64,000 nucleotides of DNA from Pseudomonas fluorescens NCIMB 11764 (GTDB taxonomy: Bacteria; Pseudomonadota; Gammaproteobacteria; Pseudomonadales; Pseudomonadaceae), in NCBI RefSeq assembly GCF_000293885.2, contig NZ_CP010945.1, forward strand, positions 1,446,001 to 1,510,000. The letters run 5' to 3'. The notes below the pieces were generated by a model. It saw only the letters and a list, made by a program, of their open reading frames with translations. It did no database searches and had not been told where the DNA came from. The position numbers were made by a program, and so were the translations under genes. Below, piece after piece: positions 60,294 through 64,000 of this stretch (the stretch's first letter is position 1; each line of letters begins with the position of its first letter).

Positions 60294-61280
60294 TTGACGT
60301 TGTCCTCCCTCATAAATGCAATGGATTGGCTTCCCCAGAATTTTGGTGGCCTACAAACACATGAGAAGCATGAGTTGCCCAATGATTACTATACCCCTGG
60401 GTTCATAGCTTCAATGGCAGCCTATCTTTCCTATAAGGGAGTAGGTCAGGACGATTTTGTAGTGCTTAGCCAAGGGAATCAGGGGTACTTCAGCGCTATG
60501 GGGCTATCAAAAGCCTTATGGGGCAACGACGATTACCAGTTTTCACGAAAAAACGTGGGCCTCAATTACTCCCTTCTGACCCCTTTGGCCTCTCAAGATG
60601 CGGTCGATGATGCGACAGCTCAAATTAATGGATGTTTAAGAAGGCTAGGCTCAGAAGCAGCCGCGGACTACAGTCAAAGTCCTGCTTTCAAAGAGCTACT
60701 GCACGTTGTTGGTGAGCTTCACGACAACGTATGGTCCCATGGGTTGAGTACCGGTTTCTCGATGGCCCAGCGTAGATCTTGTGGAGCGAACTCTACAGAT
60801 TTTTACATTGAGTTTGCCCTTGCAGACTGCGGATTGGGGTTTCTGGAGGAGCTGAGGTTAGCCAAAACTCCAGGCATTCAATCAGATCGAGACGCTATTG
60901 AATGGTGTGTCCAGAAGGGAAACTCTAGCAAGCTAGCTGCAAAAGCCGACGAGTGGGCACAAGCTGTGCCAGACGATTTCTTAGGCTCTACCCCTTTCGG
61001 CGCTGCCCCCATTACCGTTCGCAGTAATGGCAACCACCATCAGGGCTTAGGATTGGCTAAGCTTGTGGAGCTTGCGAAAACATATGATGGCGACTTATAT
61101 TTAGCGTCAGGTAATAGCGTTATGCATATTCATAACGGAGCGACACGTTACCGCCCTTTGCAGGTACCCTGGAAAGGAGTTGCCATTTCGCTCACAATCA
61201 AAGAATCCAGCTTCCTGGCGGTTAAACAGCCCCTAGAAGCTGACGACGTAGACGACATTATGAGATTACTGAGGGGGTGA
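60294..61280 (+). CDS. GHKL-fold ATPase (anti-sigma/histidine-kinase-like), candidate novel pair
   Basis: 328 residues. No ATG start fits; TTG 60294 or TTG 60300 (with AAGGAT nearby) begins LSSLINAMDWLPQNFGG. The C-terminal 200 residues have the GHKL nucleotide-binding signature: ELLHVVGELHDNVWSHGLST (N-box with E...DN), FALADCGLGFLEEL (G1 box, D-x-G-x-G), and NHHQGLGLAKLVELAKTYDG (G2 box). The N-terminal 130 residues are an unassigned domain. There is no histidine-kinase dimerisation motif. It overlaps by 3-4 bases a STAS-like DUF4325 gene, which suggests an anti-sigma/anti-anti-sigma style switch. Confidence 0.75.
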   Translation: MTLSSLINAMDWLPQNFGGLQTHEKHELPNDYYTPGFIASMAAYLSYKGVGQDDFVVLSQGNQGYFSAMGLSKALWGNDDYQFSRKNVGLNYSLLTPLASQDAVDDATAQINGCLRRLGSEAAADYSQSPAFKELLHVVGELHDNVWSHGLSTGFSMAQRRSCGANSTDFYIEFALADCGLGFLEELRLAKTPGIQSDRDAIEWCVQKGNSSKLAAKADEWAQAVPDDFLGSTPFGAAPITVRSNGNHHQGLGLAKLVELAKTYDGDLYLASGNSVMHIHNGATRYRPLQVPWKGVAISLTIKESSFLAVKQPLEADDVDDIMRLLRG

Positions 61281-61282
61281 CC

Positions 61283-61570
61283 ATGGAAGCGTATACCTTT
61301 CGGCACACTGATCTGGCGTCACGTACCTTAGCCTCGCGGGAGCGGTCTAGCTTATATAAGCTGCTGTCGGATCAGGATCAGGTCGTAATTGACCTAGGTG
61401 ACGTGGCTTCAATTTCCGAATCATTTGCAGATGAATTGTTCGGGGTGCTGGTATTAGAACAAGGTTTCGATTTTGTCGTTAACCATGTGAAAATTGTAAA
61501 TGCTGCAGACGATGTATTGCGCTCGATTGCCATTGCTATGAAGCGTCGGCGCGCACTCGCCGCTGCTTAA
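61283..61570 (+). CDS. STAS-like (DUF4325) protein, partner of the GHKL ATPase
   Basis: 95 residues from ATG 61283 with GAGGGGG before it. QVVIDLGDVASISESFADEL continues as FGVLVLEQG, the core strand-turn of the DUF4325 STAS-like family, in which the V.ID..g....S.SF.DE motif is diagnostic. STAS-like partners in partner-switching systems bind or block a GHKL kinase. The gene overlaps its partner, ends with a strong terminator, and the pair stands alone on the plus strand in an otherwise minus-strand prophage end. Confidence 0.8.
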   Translation: MEAYTFRHTDLASRTLASRERSSLYKLLSDQDQVVIDLGDVASISESFADELFGVLVLEQGFDFVVNHVKIVNAADDVLRSIAIAMKRRRALAAA

Positions 61571-61595
61571 ACGTTAAGTGAATCGTACATAAAGA

Positions 61596-61618
61596 CCCCA
61601 CAATATAGTGGGGTTTTT
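61596..61618 (+). terminator. Intrinsic terminator after the GHKL-STAS pair
   Basis: Stem CCCCAC / GTGGGG with a 6-base loop and five T. It ends the two-gene operon. Confidence 0.9.
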
Positions 61619-62399
61619 CGTTTTTTCGACATAGGTCGAGCGCGTCACTATTGCCTCCGTCCCTTGGCATATTTTGTAGGGAGTGGGCCGCCAATCAGAC
61701 CACCTGCTTTTGGTGGAAACCACAGTGGAAACCAGCGCCAGGCGGCCTCAACATTTCTTGACCTGCGGGTTGCCCAGGTTCGCGCAATGGTGGGTGCGAA
61801 CCAGACGTGCGAACTCGGGTGCGAACTTGCTGCCGGCACGCATGGGCGAGTGCGTACCGATGGTGCGTATTGAGCTGCGTACCATTACCGGATAAGCCTG
61901 TCTCCGAGGCGGTTTCACAGACTCCAGTTGCGTGAAGATAATGCGTGAAACATTGTGTGAAAAATATGCCGGTCGGTACTTGACGCGGGTCTTCCATGGG
62001 GTTGATTTCCCAAATAGCCATTCAATGCTTCCGTGACCGGTAAAAGTGGTCACTGATGGTGGTCACCTCGATTGGTCGCCACCGCGCCAAACCTTGGACA
62101 CCAGAGCGAATACCAAGCGATCTGGTCAGCGCCAGTGACTTAGTAAAACTTAACTCGAATAATTGTCAAAACTTGACATCTGACCGACGTGAGAACCTGA
62201 GAAAACCTGACATCGAGCGCGCACCAGAACCTAACAAAACCTAACGTTGGAAAATGCTATGAAAGTAGCAGTTTGAGGTGCGCCGGCGAGCTCTCGCTAG
62301 CCCGTCAGCCTGTTAACAATTGTTAAGGTTGGGCAGCGCCGGCAACCACTCGCAACTGGATACTTTTGGAGATTACAATCTCAAGATGCAGAGCGAGTC
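61619..62399. other. Gene-free region with short repeats
   Basis: About 780 bp without a supportable gene. It holds GTGCGAAC direct repeats (about 61793-61828), a set of AAAACYTRACATC-like repeats (62144-62245) and a perfect palindrome TTAACAATTGTTAA at 62313-62326. It separates the GHKL-STAS pair from the lipoprotein. Confidence 0.5.
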
Positions 62400-62828
62400 T
62401 CAACGACTGTAGTCAACATAAGGCCCGAGATAGAAGCCTTGCATATCCCCGTTGATTCGGTAGATGGCTTCCTTTCCGGATTTGATGTTCGATGCGACGG
62501 TTTTGATTGCAGCACCAGAACACAGCCCTGATTCGGCGAGCCCAGTTCCGAGATTCACATCTCCAGCGGGCAGATTGAAAGACACCTTTTGGCCTGGCCC
62601 AATCTTAGCTGCGCGCTGCCCATCGATGTAGAGAATGATGTCGCAACCTGATCCAACAAAACCATCATCCCTGAAAACTGTGAGGCTTCCCGAGTCTTTC
62701 AAGGCTGGGCTTTTGAAACCATAAATCTCATCGGAGGGAACCGGTTTCGCCTCGGAAACCGGCATTGGTGACGTTGCGCATCCGCTCAAAGCCAGTGCGA
62801 CTAGTCCTGCCGCGATAATCCTTTGCAT
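62400..62828 (-). CDS. Phage-associated lipoprotein
   Basis: 142 residues with lipoprotein signal MQRIIAAGLVALALSGC (lipobox LSGC at residue 14-17). The body has SGCDIILYIDGQRAAKIGPG, SFNLPAGDVNLGTGLAESGLC and YRINGDMQGFYLGPYVDYSR, which suggests an all-beta domain, with two paired cysteines. Lipoproteins are common as morons in Pseudomonas prophages and may change the host surface or block superinfection. This is inference. It is 60 bp downstream of tail gene I on the same strand. Confidence 0.7.
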   Translation of the reverse strand: MQRIIAAGLVALALSGCATSPMPVSEAKPVPSDEIYGFKSPALKDSGSLTVFRDDGFVGSGCDIILYIDGQRAAKIGPGQKVSFNLPAGDVNLGTGLAESGLCSGAAIKTVASNIKSGKEAIYRINGDMQGFYLGPYVDYSR

Positions 62829-62890
62829 GGCTTTTCTCTCCTGGAAAAGAGCGAATGTATCACTCGCCTTGACCTATTGCAGGGCTGAAC

Positions 62891-63496
62891 TCATGCCGGA
62901 ATCGCCTCCGACCATGTGCCAATTGCAACAACGCTTGAACCGACCAGCATTTGCCCGTAAACAACCGGAACCGGTAGCCCTTGCTGCGTGGAGTTGAATG
63001 CGCCGTTGAAGAGGTAGCTCGGCTTGTTTTCGGTGACGGCCTGCTCTTGCTGGCCGGAGGCTTTAGGCACAGGCGAAAGCATTTGTATGACGCCGCCGAT
63101 GACCATTGAAATGCCCATCGCGACTAGTGGCGGCCCGAGTGGTGTCGCCGAGAGGAATACGCCCGCGACGATCATCGCGACCCCTAAGACTGTCTGAAAT
63201 ATGCCACCGCTCTTGCTGCCCGCAATAACCGGGACAATGCGGATCTCAGTGGTCCCGCTCAACGTAAACTCACTTTCTCCAACGTTCTTGCGGTTGCGGA
63301 AGATGGCAAAGCGCAGGCCGCGTCGGGCAGAGTCGCGGATGAAGTCGGCGAAGCCCTCGACGGTGTGCTGCAAAGCGCTGAACGCCTCACGAGTGGTCCC
63401 CGTTTCCAATTGACGGAAAAACTCGCGGCCAAAGGTTTTTGCCAGGCTGCCAGACAAAAGGATGCGGGTCATGGGCTGGTTAACGATAGCGCTCAT
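62891..63496 (-). CDS. Lambda-type tail assembly protein I
   Basis: 201 residues. The N-terminal half is soluble; a hydrophobic segment SGGIFQTVLGVAMIVAGVFL and PLVAMGISMVIGGVIQMLSP follow, and it ends in PVVYGQMLVGSSVVAIGTWS, the lambda gpI-like YG...VGS.V.S.G pattern. gpI is needed to assemble the tail tip. In lambda-like phages gene J (the host-range tip protein) normally follows gene I, but here a lipoprotein and non-phage genes follow instead. It starts with ATG 63496. Confidence 0.82.
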   Translation of the reverse strand: MSAIVNQPMTRILLSGSLAKTFGREFFRQLETGTTREAFSALQHTVEGFADFIRDSARRGLRFAIFRNRKNVGESEFTLSGTTEIRIVPVIAGSKSGGIFQTVLGVAMIVAGVFLSATPLGPPLVAMGISMVIGGVIQMLSPVPKASGQQEQAVTENKPSYLFNGAFNSTQQGLPVPVVYGQMLVGSSVVAIGTWSEAIPA

Positions 63497-63534
63497 CGCA
63501 TCACCTCAAAATGGTTAGTGGAAAGCGTCATGAT

Positions 63535-63930
63535 TTACTCCGGTGCGCCGACGGCGCTGTTGGTGGGGGCTTTCACGCCAAGGCGGATGGCGAGAAGAGA
63601 TCGCGACATCCGCGCCTGATCGAATGTCACCTGTTCATTCCGCGGGTCATAATTCCAAATTCGGTCGCGGATCGTCTTATAGGCCCGTGCTCCACGGAAC
63701 GTTCCTCGGAGCAGATCGGCTGAGACTCGTGCTTCTTCCTCGGTGAAGAAAGGACCGTCGATGGCCACCTTTTGGCCGTCACGGACGTGCTGGACATCCC
63801 ATACCAAGTATCCAGAGTCAGGCCCCTGTTTCAGCGGGTACGACTCAAAGCTGTCTGTCTTGCACGCCTCGGCGAAGCGTTCCTCATGGGTTGGCGGTGC
63901 GCCCGCCGCGTTGCTGTCCTGTTCTGTCAT
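63535..63930 (-). CDS. Hypothetical phage tail-region protein
   Basis: About 131 residues from ATG 63930 (MTEQDSNAAGAPPTHEERFA); ATG 63963 is an alternative. Ala/Pro-rich at the start, then YLVWDVQHVRDGQKVAIDGP and RAYKTIRDRIWNYDPRNEQV. The short GAPE motif occurs at the end and in the alternative N-terminal leader. No family recognised. It lies between an upstream gene running off the right edge and tail gene I. Confidence 0.5.
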   Translation of the reverse strand: MTEQDSNAAGAPPTHEERFAEACKTDSFESYPLKQGPDSGYLVWDVQHVRDGQKVAIDGPFFTEEEARVSADLLRGTFRGARAYKTIRDRIWNYDPRNEQVTFDQARMSRSLLAIRLGVKAPTNSAVGAPE

Positions 63931-63967
63931 TTGTACCTCTGGTGCGCCGCTGGCGCTGGTCATGGGC

Positions 63968-64000
63968 TTATGCCCGGTGTTGTTGCTCGATGCCGCGACA
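63968..64000 (-). CDS. End of an upstream gene (partial, runs off right edge)
   Basis: The minus-strand frame ending at TAA 63968-63970 reads CRGIEQQHRA and is open to the window edge. In lambda-like tail clusters the gene before I would be tail protein K or L. Only ten codons are visible, so it cannot be assigned. Confidence 0.3.
   Translation of the reverse strand, partial: CRGIEQQHRA

Overview
The window looks like Pseudomonas (fluorescens-type) chromosome carrying a large plasmid-derived element. Evidence for the host is the MvaT-family silencer, the gabP / basic-amino-acid ABC transporter block, tRNA-Thr and the codon style of the right-hand 20 kb. Layout: 1-8.75 kb is plasmid-like backbone, with a TrfA-like replication initiator running off the left edge, an iteron origin with DnaA boxes, TraX-type genes, the TraX/TraY tail of an IncI-type (type IVB) conjugation system, and an MvaT gene. 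8.76-19.74 kb is a Tn3-family transposon with verifiable ends. 19.75-29.46 kb is plasmid backbone again: Stb/Par-like genes, an oriT-like region, a MobF relaxase and a translationally coupled operon behind it. 29.5-42.6 kb is a defence-type cargo region. tRNA-Thr sits at 43.06 kb. Ordinary chromosome follows to about 58.1 kb, and prophage-type DNA fills the right end.

The transposon is nested three deep, and each level has its own target duplication. An IS3-family element (9026-10222, CAGC) sits inside a 3.1-kb non-autonomous cassette with Tn21-type inverted repeats that carries chrA and padR (8942-12053, AGGAG). That cassette sits inside an 11-kb Tn3-family transposon (8764-19736, AGTTA) carrying sulP-usp, tnpA, a PIN-domain toxin-antitoxin pair and tnpR. 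The outer transposon landed between mvaT and a backbone gene.

The cargo region holds, in order: a DEDD exonuclease behind two copies of a 17-bp palindrome; a RecF/SMC-like ATPase with a DUF3800 protein (a pair I cannot match to a named system); small unknowns; a lipoprotein; a Gabija-like OLD nuclease plus UvrD helicase; a Shedu-like DUF4263 nuclease; and an AbiD/AbiF-like HEPN protein. This is a classic defence-island composition on a mobile element.

The chromosomal part contains a deaminase-like gene, a methyltransferase, a lysine/arginine/ornithine-type ABC transporter (ATPase, binding protein, two permeases), gabP behind a sigma-54-type promoter, a vapBC module bracketed by two identical 36-bp terminator repeats, two tandem paralogous small proteins, a hydrolase, a DUF1016 nuclease and a TSUP transporter. 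The right end has a tRNA-3'-end-like sequence, three AlpA-type small regulators, a GHKL-ATPase / STAS-like (DUF4325) gene pair, a lipoprotein and a lambda-type tail assembly gene I. The best candidates for undescribed systems are the ATPase-DUF3800 pair (30.4-34.2 kb) and the GHKL-STAS pair (60.3-61.6 kb).
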